A stretch of 64,000 nucleotides of DNA. Origin: Brienomyrus brachyistius (Eukaryota; Chordata; Actinopteri; Osteoglossiformes; Mormyridae). The notes under the pieces were generated by a model that made no database searches, was not told the origin of the DNA, and was given only the letters and a program-made list of their open reading frames with translations. The DNA lies in the NCBI RefSeq assembly GCF_023856365.1, contig NC_064541.1:24964214-25028213 (forward strand), given 5' to 3'. Below are positions 24,859 through 38,300 of the stretch, piece after piece. Position numbers and translations under genes: made by a program. Numbering within the stretch: the stretch's first letter is position 1; each line of letters begins with the position of its first letter.

Positions 24859-25557
24859 ATTCCACCTTATTTTCAAGAAAATTACTGTTTGAGCACAAGT
24901 GATAAAATTTTCGCTTTGAAAGCACCACTGAAGATTTTGGCTACTAATAATTCTGTCTACTATCAAAAATCACAGCACAAACTAAGAACCGTTAGGCAGC
25001 TCTGTTAGGCTGCATATTGCCTGTGTTTGTGCGGGTGTTTTTTCCTGTGTCTTTTATACACTGATTTTAGGATGAAGGTGCTGGCTATGATGATGCAACA
25101 TAGTTGCTATGCTCAAAGGAGCAGATATAAAGAATCTGTATCCAAATACAGAAAGTCTCTTTCTGCATTATGTAAAGGATTTCTGCAGCACTCAGTGGAT
25201 CAAGGAATTTCAAGGCTGTTTTTTTTTTTAAATTTTGAATGCATTATACATGCTCAGTGCAACATGCCTTTGGACTTCTTCCTTTGAAGTCAGAAAACGA
25301 TGCTGAATTATCCATAAATGAGCACTAGATTTGGATTGCAGCTGTGATGTTTTTAACATGTTATTGCAAAGTTGTATTGCAGCACCACTACTGAAATTGT
25401 TCAAATATTACATCAACATGATGGTGAATCTGGAAATAAACAGTTTCCTAACAGTCCATTTTAAGTCAAGGGTGTGTGATGAATGTATCTCTAGCTGTGT
25501 GTTCACAGATTATACATCCTCTTAGTACTTATGTAGGTGTCCTCTATTTACTCTACA
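24859..25557. other. Non-coding stretch, no gene seen
   Basis: No recognisable feature. Confidence 0.4.
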
Positions 25558-26527
25558 TACAGTATATTGCCAAAAGTATTGGGACACATGTCTTGACACA
25601 CATGTGAACTTCAATGACATCTCATTCCTAATTCATAGGCTTTAATATGGATTTGGCCCACCCGTTGCAGCTATAATTGAATTCAATTCATTTTTATATA
25701 GTGCCTTTCACAACAGAGTTGTGAAACAACAAAGTTGGGAGCATGAAATTGTCCACAATAGCTTTGAATACTGCAGCATTAAGAGTTCCTTTCACTGGAA
25801 CTAAGGAGCCAAACCAAACTCCTGAAAAACAACCCCACATCATAACCCCCCTCCACCAAACGTTACACTTAGCACAATGCAGTCAGGCAAGTACTGTTCT
25901 TCTGACAACCCCCAAACCCAGACTCGTCCATCGGATTGCCATACAGAGAAGCATGATTCGTCACTACAGAGAACACGTCTCCACTGCTCCTGAGTCCAGC
26001 GGCAGTGTGCTTTACACCACTGCATTCGACGCTTTGCGTTGCACTTAGTGATGTAAGGCTTGGATGCAACTGCTCAGCCATGGAAACCCATTCCATGAAG
26101 TTCTCTATGCACTGTTCTTGAGCTAATCTGAAGGCGACTCTGCAGACAGTTGGTGACTTCTACACACTGTGTGCCTCAACATTCGTTGTCCCAGCTCTGT
26201 GATTTTACATGACCTACCACTTTGTGGCTGAGTTGCTGTTGTTCGCAATTGCTTCCACTTTGCTATAATACCACTAACAGTTGACTGTGGAATATTTAGT
26301 AGCAAGGAAATTTCACAAATGGACTTATTGTACAGGTGGCATCCTATCACAGTACCATGCCTGAATTCACTGAGCTCCTGAGAGCGACCTATTCTTTCGA
26401 AAACGTCTGTAGAAGCAGTCTGCATACCTAGGTGCTTGATTTTATACACCTGTGGCCATGGAATTGATTGGAACACCCGAACTGAATGACTTGGTGGGGT
26501 GCCCGAATACTTTATAGACAAGTAGTT
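25558..26527 (-). pseudogene. Tc1 element, internally deleted: N-terminal half retained
   Basis: Left terminus TACAGTATATTGCCAAAAGT and a degraded right terminus near 26527 delimit a Tc1-like element. The minus strand carries the transposase N-terminus: HTH text ISLLLNIPQSTVSGIIAKWK at 26330-26260, then WRRVLCSDESCFSVWQSDG, with the first catalytic Asp, at 25990-25930, in broken frames. At about 25822-25670 the remainder collapses. The part encoding the second and third catalytic residues is missing and a filler (ATTCAATTCATTTTTATATAG) sits in its place. The copy is a dead non-autonomous relic. Confidence 0.85.
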
Positions 26528-27174
26528 TCTCTTATTTTTGTGATTCTGTATGTAATTTTACTTGAAGTGCTCATTAGCTTTCACACTGTTGTTCTCAAGA
26601 GGACTGAAAGTTTCTGAAAATATTTTTACATTGATGAAAGTATTAAAAATTATATGTAAAGTTTGCTGCTTTTGTTAGCCCATTACAATCCAATTAGCCA
26701 AGCACTCACTAACGAAGGCAGCTGTGAAAACCCGTCCTGCCAGAGTATGTAATCATTCTCTACCCTTTCAATTAACAGAAGAGCTGTGGCTTCTGATCCA
26801 CTGAGAATGCCGATGGAAACTAAATTAAAATCTAATCATGCTGCCATTAATATTCACTGCTAGTGACTCATGCCTAGAGCAGATTCACACAAGCACCTGA
26901 CAGGTGAGACCTTACACCTGTCATTAATTTCTTTATTAATTAAATGAACTAAAGCAGCATGACACTATTTATTAAAACAACCACAGTGAACATGCATCTT
27001 TGCTGGATAAAATTAAACAAAAAGAAAAAAAAAATCTTAAAAAAGTAAGCCTCACCCTCAGTATTGTGCGTTAATAAAGTATTTTGTTAGGGAAATCACA
27101 TTGTGGGTACAGGTCTTTTAACTGTTCAGCACTCTGTCATTATCACAAGGGCAGATTCACACATACTGTCAAAC
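26528..27174. other. Non-coding stretch, no gene seen
   Basis: No recognisable feature. Confidence 0.4.
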
Positions 27175-28004
27175 CTCTGGAAAATAGCATGAGAGTCAGT
27201 GTGACTGGGCCTTCAGAAAGAGTACAAGAGTCAGTCTAATTCTACAATCAGAAAAGTACAGGAGTCAGAATCACATGGCCTTCAGAAAAGGCATGAGAGT
27301 TTGTCACATGGCATTGAAAAACAGCACCAGAGTCAATGCGACTCAGCCTTCAGAAGGAGTACGGGGGTCAGAATGACTCATCATTCAGAAACAGCACAGG
27401 GTTCAGTGTGACATGACCTAAAGTTACAGCATGGGATCAGCGTCACACGGCCTTCAGAAAGAGATCAGGAGTGAGTATGTTTCGACATTCAGAAACAGTG
27501 TCAGGGTCAGTGTGACTCGGCAATTAGAAAGAGCACAAGAGTCAGTGTGACATGGCCTTCAGAAAGAATACAGGAGTCAGTATTACTCTGCCTTCATAAA
27601 CAGCATGAGAGTCAATGTGACATGGCCTTCAGAAAGAAATCAGGAGTCAGTGTGTCTTGGCCTTCAGTAACAGCACCAGAGTCAATGTGACTCAGCCTTC
27701 AGAAAGAATACAGGAGTCAGTGTGTCATAGCCTTCAGAAAGAATACAGGAGTCAGTGTGTCATAGCCTTCAGAAAGAATACAGGAGTCAGTGTAACACAG
27801 CCTTCAGAAAGAATACAGGAGTCAGTGTGCCATGTCCTTCAGAAAGAATACAGGAGTTAGTGTAACACAGCCTTCAGAAACAATACAGGAGTCAGTGTGC
27901 CATGTCCTTCAGAAAGAATACAGGAGTCAGTGTGTCATAGCCTTCAGAAAGAATACAGGAGTCAGTGTGCCATGTCCTTCAGCAACAGCACCGGAGTCAA
28001 TATC
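27175..28004. repeat. 35-bp minisatellite, about 24 copies
   Basis: The unit is about 35 bp: GCCTTCAGAAAGAATACAGG followed by AGTCAGTGTGTCATA. The right-hand copies (about 27680-27980) are nearly identical, while those on the left (27175-27650) are strongly diverged and indel-rich. The array is therefore being homogenised at one end. Because 35 is not a multiple of three, the same repeat is read in all three frames and gives spurious open frames. Confidence 0.9.
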
Positions 28005-29693
28005 ACAGGGACTGTGGTTAAATTTAACTGTGGACTCATGGAGTTCCTTATTTCTACTGCATGTTTTATGCTGGGTACAATGCCTGTGTGTAAAATTAGC
28101 ATGTAGCTTAATATATACTACTGTGTATGTGCAAGACTGATCCAGAGCTGTGAGGGACAATGTGCATGGTCTTCTGGCTTCGACTGTCCTGAATGGTGAG
28201 GACAGTGCAGGAAGAACCTTCTTGACCTCATGTTACAAAAGCAAACACCCCCAAAGTGCTGCAACTCACACCCAATCCAATTTAGCCCTACAATGTCCCT
28301 GCATGTGGACCTGAAACATGCAGAGCTGCCTCTGCAGGACTGAAGGCTGTAGTATATTCTAACATCACTTTACAGAAAACAGACAGGGGGGCACCTACTA
28401 TGATTTATTAAATTAACAAAAGACACGATATGTTGCCCCTAGTTGTTTTTCTTTGGGACCCTGCAGGTTGTCCTGGGTATCAATGAGGGTATTCAGGGTT
28501 CCTTACACAGATGGAAGAAGTTGCGGGTCTTTCTGATGGTCAGGAATGTGACAGATCTGCAGGAGTGGACTACATTAGCAGAGACCCCAATATATCTTTT
28601 TGTTGGCATAATTATGCTATGCTACACTTATGCTGTCTCCTTGGCTGTCAGACACTAGTCCAGCCAGTGATGCTACAGTTTGCTGTAAGGGTGTTCATCC
28701 TGAACAACAGCAGGGAGAATCTGGAAGGTTGGAGAAGTGCTCATTCATTTTTTTAAGTTGAAATATGAATGACACAAGGGGAGATGTGTATAATGAAGAT
28801 GTAAAAAAACAGATTGATTTAAGCATTGCAAAGATGGGAAATCCAATACAGTAAATGAGGATTTATCTCATCTGTCCCCTTTGATCTTCAGTTCAGGCCT
28901 CTAGGACAACTAATGAGGGTCTGCAGCCCAGCGTGTGATGTGGCTTTAACCACGGGGTGAACTGGGCTTGTATGCCTCGCAGCTTATGCTTATATTATTA
29001 GTGTCAGCAATGCTCCTGGAGTACGATATCATTTGTTGTGCATTAAAGTGTGGATGCGGAAAATGGGGAGCTCCTTAATGGTAATGGTTAATCAAGAGTC
29101 CAGCTGGAGAAGGGGTGGACAATCAGGCACTACCTGGGGAAATCAGGAGTGTTGGCAGGTATGCATTGGCAGGAATCACTGGTACCATACGCTGGAGCAT
29201 AGCACTGTATTAAATTTATAAATAACCATATGTGTAAACAGCAGGGTGAACATTGATAAGAAGGAGCTTAAAGGGCATGATTTTCTCTGTCCCCAGGTTC
29301 AGCTCCAGGCTGCTAATAAGACCAGCTGTATGAGGGCCAGGCCGGGCTCTTTGCAAGGTGAGACCATGCACCCTGCAGACTGACGATCATTTCTGCTGCT
29401 AACAAAACAACCCCCAAAAGGGGTCAACATTCATTCAGTATTTATGAACTTTGATACCTTAAGACTAAGAAGACATTATGGAGCCATGAATGATTAATAT
29501 GTGACACACATCATAAATAAATGATGCATATTTCATCATGTGACATTGCTGAATGTTGAAATATACGAATAAATAAAAAACATCAAAACAGTAAGCAGCC
29601 TGACAGTACAAACCCAGACTGACAAACACATTCAAAATGATTGTGTTAAAGTCATTGTAAACAAATACACGTTATTTATCTATTTGCTCTACT
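28005..29693. other. Non-coding stretch, no gene seen
   Basis: No exon or clear repeat recognised. Confidence 0.4.
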
Positions 29694-30524
29694 TACACTA
29701 TATTGTCAAATGTGTTGAGACACCTGCTTTTACACACACATGAACTTTAATGACATCCCATTCTTAATACATAGGCTTTAATATGGAGTTGGCCCACCCT
29801 TTGCAGAAATAACAGCTTCAACTCTTCTGGGAAGGCTGTTCATAAGGTTTAGGAGTGTGTTTATTGGAATTTTTGACCATTCTTCCAGGAGAGCATTTCT
29901 GAGGTCAGGCACTGATGTTGGACGAGAAGGCCTGGCTCGCAGTCTCCGCTCTAATTCATTCCAAAGGTGTTCTATCGGGTTGAGGTCAGGGGTCTGTGCA
30001 GGGCAGTCGAGTTCCTCCACATCACACTTGTTCATGCATGGATGTCTTATGGATGTCGCTTTGTGCACTGGTGTGCAGCCATGCTGGAACAGGAAGGGGC
30101 CATCCCCAAACTGCTCCCACAAAGTTGGGAGCATGAAATTGTCCTAAATGCCTTTGAATGCTGCAGCATTAACAGTTCATTTCACTGGAGCTAAGGGGCC
30201 AAACCCAACCAACTGTGCGCCTCAGCATGTGTTGTCCCCGCTTTGTGATACTACATTTCTAGTATCTAGTTGCTGTTGGTCCCAATTCCTTCCACTTGAT
30301 TATAATACCACTAACAGTTGACTGTGGAATATTTAGTAACTAACTTTGTACCATGCTTGAATTAACTGAGCTCCTGAGAGTGACCCATTCTTTCACAAAT
30401 TTTTGTTGAAGCAATCCGCAAGTCTAGGTGCTTGATTTTATACACCTGTGGCTATGGAAGTGATTGGAACACCTGAATTCAATGATTTGGAGGGGTGTCC
30501 CAATACATTTGGCAATATAGTGTA
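29694..30524 (-). pseudogene. Tc1 element, internally deleted: C-terminal half retained
   Basis: Termini CACTATATTGTCAAATGTGT (left) and CCCAATACATTTGGCAATAT (right) define the element. The minus strand retains an uninterrupted 118-codon piece (30134-29778). It contains FLFQHGCTPVHKA, where the second catalytic Asp is replaced by Gly, then PAQTPDLNPIEHLW with the catalytic Glu, and the conserved C-terminus RRVEAVISAKGGPT. The HTH and first-Asp region present in the copy at 25.6 kb is deleted at about 30206. It belongs to the same family as that copy, with the opposite half lost. Confidence 0.85.
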
Positions 30525-33500
30525 TGTACAAGCAAATGGGATGTGATGTAGTACACAGGCACAAAAGAGAATGTGATGTAGTACATAGACTCATAGGCAC
30601 AGGAAGTGGGAATGTGGTACAGAGGTACATAGTAAGACAGAGATACAGGGGTATGAGACCCTCCAAAGATTCAAGTGTTTCAAAAGTTCCCCTTCAGTGT
30701 CTTCATTATCCAAGACTTATGGAATAATTGAAAGTTCAGCTAGAGTGGAGTTCTGAATTGATATCTACTGTCTGTTAAATGGTACAGTGTTTACATCACT
30801 TAAATTGCTAACAGCGAAGTCCCTCAAATAAGTTATTCTGGAAGTGATTTAGACAGTCAAGTTGGACTTGGAACTTCTGGAATAGATTTAGGGTTCATTT
30901 AAAAATGTGAGTATCCACTACCTATTTTTACTGAGTCACTCAAACAGAAATTTGCTTTTCTGCTCTCAAATTCCACCACCCTTTTTCCATCATATGTCAC
31001 CGATTGCTGCTAGCAGGTGAAAAGTAAATCAGCAAGAAGTGTCAGCTGAATCATTATCTCAGTCCTTGACCCTCCTCCTCATTGTCTCTGGTTTTGATTG
31101 TAAAAGTATAATTTTAAAAGTAGTTTTGTATATGCCAGTAATATATATTGCATTATTCGAGACTACAAATAAAATAAAGTGAGATAGAGAGAGTCAGTCA
31201 GTCAGTCAGTCAATTATAAACTCACTGAAAAGTGTCATGGCAGTGAGACATACCTAGTGATACTCTTCACCGGAGATGCTCTTAACCATTTCTTCGCACT
31301 ACACATTTATTATAATCTCATGTTGACTGAAGTTTTCAAAACATCTGTGTTGATTGGGCCTGAAATCTTTCTAGCTGCTTCTTTCCCACCTGCATTTTAC
31401 TTTGTTCCTCAGAAGTAGTCAGCATAAACATGACAGGTGGCTAACCATAGCCTGCAATACTTCGCTTCTGTAAACAGGTTTTCAGAAATATATTATGATA
31501 AATGGTATTGCAATGCTGCCTGTTTAATATTGCCTGTCTCTTGCTGAGCGGTAATGCTGCCAAAGCTTACAATTAAATCAAACTCACAAGTACGTCAAAC
31601 AGAAGGCAATAACGGCAGAGACCTCTACTGAGCTCCAGGTTCACTCTGCGCTTAGGTCTTATAAGCCACACATCATTCACTGCTCTCATTTTATGCTTGT
31701 CATCAAACTTAATTTGTAAAGATGAGCTGAGTGTTCAGTTGATTCGCATGGATAATAAATCGGAAACACCAAGGCTGGAAGGCAGTTGTCAGTCAAGATG
31801 AATGACAGGTGCAGACACATAAAACCTGAGACTATTTCACTGTGAAAAGTACAGAAGTTTTACTGTGCATGATTCATCACTGACAGTAAAAATATTGTTT
31901 AATTACAAACCTGTCACTGCACCCTGAAAAATAATTTGTGTTTTTTTCAGAAAAGCATCTATTGTCTAATGTTCTGTTTTCCTGCTTTTAGCCGAGAAGA
32001 AGGTGCTGGGCAGAGAAGATATTAAGTAATGCTTTACATTAGCTGCACCTTCACAATGCCTTTATAATGCATTTGCAGAACATTCAATGCACCTTCATAA
32101 TACATTCATAATGCATTTATAGAACATTTACAAGCAGTATGTAAATATATCTTAAGCATGTCCTTAAGCAGATCTTGCATTGCATTCCTAACAATTTCAA
32201 TTAATTTTAATATAAAGCTTTAATATACATTAATAACAAAAAGTACAACATTATATATATTTCACCAGTCCTGTCTTGTTCATTAAAAATATTGTGAATG
32301 TGATACTTTAAGATGTTAAGGTATGCTTACATGGTGGATATGAATGTTCTGAGTGAATTAAAAATGCTTCGTCAAGGTGCACTTAATATAAAGAGTTACC
32401 TGATATTTACTCTTTGCCTTGGCAGGCTCTAATGCTTAATTAACTAAGTAATCCTGCAGTGATATTAATTTGTCAGTCGAGAATGGTGATGACATTATGA
32501 CAGAATGGCATAAACTAACAGGGTATAAAAATACCGAAAGGGATTGTGTAAAAAGTTCTGATCCTCAGCCTGATATTGAGTTGATTTTGTTATGGGATAT
32601 GTATTGGAGTAGACATGTCCTATGCCCCCAACTACACTCACACACTGCACTACTTGGTCAAATATGTAAATGATAATTACTATACTAATGAAGACAAGGC
32701 TGGGAGAGATTGAAATAACAGAAAAGCAGTTACCTTCAAGCCACTTGGCCATTGGATCTGTGGCAGTTCTACTTGTCTTATCAACCACTGACCGATACAA
32801 AAGCTTTTAAGAGGTCAGATAAAGACATTACAGGTGGCAGACCTGGGGTTGCTAGTGATACATTGGGATGAAGATAAAGTGACCTGAATATCTACCTCAT
32901 AACCGTTTCATCCTACTATGGCGATTATTTCTCAACAGAATTATGAGTGATTTTATGGGCTTGGGATGGCATAGAGCCATAAGATCAGTTTGAATAAATG
33001 ACAGAGTAGACATTAGATAGAGCATAGTGTTGATGTGAGAATGTGAGACTGTCCATACAGTGTAACGCAATATGATCATTAATTCCATCACTTTCGCTTT
33101 AGATTAGGGCTGACTTTGGAAGGTGTGATCCCCTTTGCGTCATCAGTCCACAATGGGTAGTGAGTCTATGAACTACACCAGTCTGCTAGTTACATTGGTA
33201 ACCAACACACATGAGGTGATTTGATCCAGTGCCCAGGACACGTGGGATAGTGATAAGCTCCATCCCTGTATGTTTTAATTAAATTACATAGAAAAAAGAT
33301 TCCTCTGATCTTGCTTTTGGTGCTTTATTACCTCAAGCCAATGACACAGCCTAGAGATGAGAAAGGAAGAGAAAATGGTAATGAAGAGAAGAGAAGAAAA
33401 GGGACGTGTTCCTGGTGCTGGCTTGAATGACTAATGGACTATTAATACATGCGGATCACACCCAACGAGCACTAATTAAGGCTGGCATGTCACCAAGTAG

Positions 33501-33955
33501 TATCATAATGGGTTCCAATCCTTCATTTTTTTATTGATAATGCAGGTAGCTTGGTAGTAAACTTTCGAGTCGAGTTCCCCTTGAAATTTGTTCTGGCATC
33601 CTCTGCCCGGTAGCATCTACCAAGGGGGACTTATCGGTAAAGTTGCCCGACCCACCAGGAAATTTATTTCTGGCTTTGAGCCTGATGTGAGGACATAATT
33701 TGTCATGTAATTCTAAGTTATATGCAACAGGTGGTGCTATAAGACAGTGGTATACTTCCATATGTCCTACTTTAAGAAACTTTAAGAAATGTGGTTTATG
33801 AACCATATGGTACATATGCATAAGTACCACTGAACCTGTGTGGTACATACACACAGACTGTGATGCTTGTACTTAAATCATTTGCAGATGGCTGGGGTTG
33901 CGCCGAGGTAGTTTGCACACCCTACGGACTATTTGCAAGGTATTTAAATTGCTAC
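30525..33955. other. Non-coding stretch
   Basis: No exon. A (TCAG)n tract lies at 31194-31211. A repeat with recurring CATAATGCATTTATAGAACA text lies at 32040-32170. Confidence 0.4.
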
Positions 33956-33959
33956 ATAA

Positions 33960-34190
33960 ATGAGTGTGCAGACTGTGTGACATTAGTTAGATCCAGGAGA
34001 CACTATGGACAGTATATTCACCAAAGGACACACATTCACACACGGTCAAGTTACAGACACCAATTACCCTAAGACCAGTGCACCAAGAGAACACCCCAAC
34101 ACTCAACCACACAGCTGAGGGCAGGAATAAATGATGATCCTAGGAGCAGGAGGACATGGTACCACCTACCGAGCCACCACACCTTGTATC
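33960..34190 (-). mobile_element. SINE copy, diverged
   Basis: CACACATTCACACACGGTC, ACAGACACCAATTACCC and the end CCGAGCCACCACACC fit a decayed minus-orientation SINE. Confidence 0.5.
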
Positions 34191-34877
34191 TAATAAACAG
34201 TATTTTCTATTGTTTTAAGGTCTAAATGTCATTGGGTTATTGCAAGGTCAGATTACAATCTCCTTTCCTGTGTGATCAGTTACCTATGGCATAATACACC
34301 TGCGTTCCCTCTAGCAAGACCCCTGCCACATGTTCAGCTATTGCGTCCCAACAGCCCGAGTTTTATTACTCGCACTTAGGGCTGGATGATGTGCGATATC
34401 AATATTCACATTACATGTTATACACATGCAATTCAGTACATCGCTAGGAACACAGTAGTCAGCTGGGTTGAGATTAGGCTTGACTGGTATCAAATTTTTC
34501 ATACCATGAAACTGTCCAAACAGTATACTGTGATATATGGTATTTTCAAAAGCAATGTCATTTTGAAGTACACTTATAGTATTTTAAAATGTTGGCAATA
34601 AAATTCAGCGGGGGTGTGGTCCACCTGATAAGATTTCCCGAAAGCAGATCATCAGTAGGTTTTGCTGAAACATTTTTACTTTCTCAAAGGAAATAAAACT
34701 AAGCAAGTCCTGTGCGTGCATGACTATGCATGTGACAGATAAAGAATCCTGAATCCTTTGCAAGTTTAATAATTGTTTCTTTTCAAGATTATCTAGTGTA
34801 TGTTTAAGAACATCAGTACTTTTGCATGAGCGCTACATGCGTTATCTGAAAATCATAATTGTAGTGGAGGTAACCTG
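34191..34877. other. Non-coding stretch, no gene seen
   Basis: No recognisable feature. Confidence 0.4.
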
Positions 34878-34940
34878 AGGGAGCAAAAATGTGCACTGTC
34901 TGTGGGTCCCCAAGCACTGGATTGGGAAACACTGCACTTT
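34878..34940. mobile_element. hAT-type MITE fragment
   Basis: GAGGGAGCAAAAATGTGCAC followed by GGATTGGGAAACACTGC matches one arm of the MITE at 51562-51719 and the fragment at 45940-45995. Confidence 0.5.
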
Positions 34941-35234
34941 GCTATGGTGTTAGTGATACTTCTCTGTGTCATCAGACTCATTCCCTACAGTTGGGTGTTG
35001 CTTCCTCCCTCCTGTCCCCATGTCACACATTTACAGTATTCTCCAAGGCTTACAGCACATGCAGAAACCTGGGGACGGCTGAGTGTTATTTTATGCACTT
35101 AAACTGATAGTATACTGACTGACAACTGAACATACTTCTCAGCTGACAGTGGTATGCTTTTTAAAAAATAACTATGTGCATCAAATGTGGGGCTAAGACC
35201 AAAGTGATGACAACAAAACCACAAATCAGACGAT

Positions 35235-35398
35235 CTAGGGTAGGGATGTCCGCTTCTATCTGCAATGGGCCGGCGTGTGTGCAGATTTATGGGGTAACTT
35301 TTATGTCAGCTGCTCAAACCCAGGTGAGAAGACTCTTCAGCTGTAATTAATAATCTAAACCTGCATACACAATGGACATTTCTAGATAAGATTGCCCC
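35235..35398. mobile_element. hAT-like MITE, second family
   Basis: Inverted termini GGGATGTCCGCTTCTATCTG and complement ATTTCTAGATAAGATTGCCC. Internal arms (GGGCCGGCGTGTGTGCAGAT and AACCTGCATACACAATGGAC) are mirrored around a centre containing CCCAGGTGAGAAGACTCTTC. It has no coding capacity. The family assignment rests on layout only. Confidence 0.5.
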
Positions 35399-38300
35399 CC
35401 CCTCCCCCGATCTGGGAACTGCATTTCCAACACACTGTGGTCTTTATTCGTGGTCTGAGGATTAAAGATTTGTACATTTATTTACTTCATACCCAGTTTA
35501 AGAATTAGTCTGCAACTATGTGAGTAACTAGTTCATGAAAGGAAACTTCTCCAACCCAGGTTTTAATTTAAAGTGATATATGTGACCAATATTTCCTAGC
35601 AATTATCCATCTGTCCAGCTTCTTGTACAGATGAGAGGAGGCCATGCGGCCCATCAAGCTCTTTTCCTTGTTTGAATAGGTTTCCTCTTAAAAAACAGGC
35701 AGTTGTGTGAATCGGTGTCTCTGTATTTCCCACTGCATGTGACTGCATTCCTTGCGATGGACTGACATCCCATCTTGGGTATCTAATACCTAGGTCCATG
35801 TGTCTTCTGGGTTTGTGTCCAGGTTCAGTAGAGGGTTACAGTTTCCACTCCATTTTATTTGTTTTGAATTTAGTGAACTGTCATGCTCATACAATACTCA
35901 TCAGAAAACAAATCTATGTGTATGGCCCCTAGAACAACTAAACTCGTAAGTGTTTCCAAGTTCATGCAGGTGTACCTGGCTTAACCTGAAGAGCACAGCC
36001 ATGCGACTTAAGGTGGGTGGGTTGGTGTGATTTCCACTCCTCTTTCCACCACTGTGGAGGCGGACAAACTCAGCTGAGCAATTAACAGCCAAAGCAAATG
36101 AAACAGTGGAGTAGAAGCGGCCTATTAATTACAGCTCAGGGGTGAGATGGGCACCTAATTATGGGCTCTATGTGCTGCATGTCAGCGCTTCCGGAAGTGG
36201 AGGCATCTGCGCTGAATCTTCAGCTATTATGTGTGTATCTGTCACACAGTGTGGTTCGGAAGCTGTGTGTGTATGTGTGTGTGTGTTTCTCCATAATACT
36301 GTGTGATTGTGACTGTTAAGCTGTGTGTGTGTGTGAGTGCAATATTATGGGCATTTAACTGTATGTGTGTGAGTAAAATGCGTGACTATCACCCCTGCCG
36401 TGCAGTACCATCCCCAACCTGTGGGGCAGTACTGAGTTATTGCCCTTAGTCCCTCCAGCAGTTTTGAGGAACTGCACTCATGTGTGACTAATGGAGGTGG
36501 CTGGGTGGAGAGGCTGAGTCCCAGGCTGACTCAGGCTTATCTACCAGTGGTAAAGAAAGGGAGGGAGGGAGCAGGCAGCCCGCTTGTTCCCTCTGGGCTT
36601 AGGGCACTGGGCCATCTGTGTGCACTGAGGATCTAGCCACCACACAGGGGGACGGTACTGTGCTGGCCTCTTGCTCTGCATCGCCTTACTCTGCTTGCTC
36701 ACACTGGGAGTACGACTTGGGTTGATCCGGAACACACTCACACACAAGGTCAGTGCCACTTTCTTACTTCATGCATCAGGGATGAAAATGTTAAGTGCAT
36801 CATCTTCTTACTCTGTCCGTACTGGGCAGTGATGAGAAGATACTACCCAAAAAAACCATGTTTTTAAAAGAAAAAAGCAAACGCTATAAAAAATATCATT
36901 ATTACTATTATTACTGCTGCTGCTGTAGCTATTATGCTTGTTGGAGGCGAAGCCTTGATCTTGAAAACTTTCACAGAGGGCCAGTATTTGTCATCTTGTG
37001 ATGGAGTGGTGTGGACACCTGGCACACGCTGCCCATCCTCCTTATGGTGACAAACTAGAATACCAGTGGTTATGTGAGAAAGAGGCACTAATCAGGAACG
37101 TTCTTCTGGCTTCTGCTCACTTTTCCAGAGCGGTCTCTTGTATACTGAAGAATAAAATCTGCTAACAAACAAAAAGCTTTTTCTTGTACTTTTTGCTTTT
37201 CTTGTTACTTCCCAAAGGAAATTGAACAATGACAATGAGTTGTATAAGAGTCCGTAGTTACTATTTATGGTATTGTGATATTCTTTGAATTATTCCATTG
37301 TTTGATGTTGATTCACAGCAGTGAAGGAATCTTATCAATCTCAGGTATGCTTATGTCACTGCAAGAACTTGTCAGATGAAAGTTCTATTTAAAAGCGCAA
37401 TGTGTCTTTCACTATTTCTGCTGGAGCTCCCATGCAGCTCTGGGGTTAATGATATGTGTGCTGGGGGGAGGGGTGCAGTAAATAGGTCAGGGGTTTAACA
37501 CTAAGCAGGCAAATCCTCCGGATTTAGCACTGCTGTGACTGTTCTCTGCATTTATTTAATGAAGCAGCACAGGAAGTGAGTCCCATTTGACACTGTTTGT
37601 TCCTTCAGTGATGCAGTGGACAAGGAGCTTGTAACACACAACTACACGCGGGGAACATGCTGATGATTTAGTACATGTAACTATATGTAAATGAAATTAG
37701 AAAATTATCATTAAATTAAAAGGAGACAATTTAAAGGATATAATTAAAAGTGATATTACGAAGGAGTGTAACTGGAGATAGCTAGTACACCACGGGAGCC
37801 ATTTGCATGCCTCAATAGGTTGATTTTTATATTTTTAAGTCTGAAAACTGATTAAAATAGCCTTAAATCATATCTACTGTAAATGAAGAATGACCGATTT
37901 CCCTACTATGTGTAGCATGTATCACAATGGAGAGTCATTGGTAGTTGTAATTGTGGTAAGAACAATAAATGTACAGTAAATAGCCATTTGTGAGTGTGTG
38001 TGTGTGTGTGTGTGCGCGTGCGTGTGTGTGTGTGAAGTACACCCTTCCTTTTACCTCGTGAAAAGCTCCAAGCCGCACTGAAAATGCAATTGGAGATGGG
38101 TAGCTGGATGGTTCCATTTGCAGCTCTGCACCATCGCAATCTGCATCACCGTGATCCATATGATTTTAATGTCTTTGCGACAATCAAGATGACAACCATA
38201 GTGTTGGTTACTACTGAAAAAAGGAAACAGCTATGTAACCCTATATTATGTAAAACACTAGAATCTGGGGTAAATAAATGTGCTGACATCCATCTGCCTG

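Noticed and set aside
27657..28140. Open frames with repeated VCHSLQKEYRSQ-like peptide
   Set aside because: They are the 35-bp minisatellite read in successive frames; the unit is not a multiple of three and there is no gene context.
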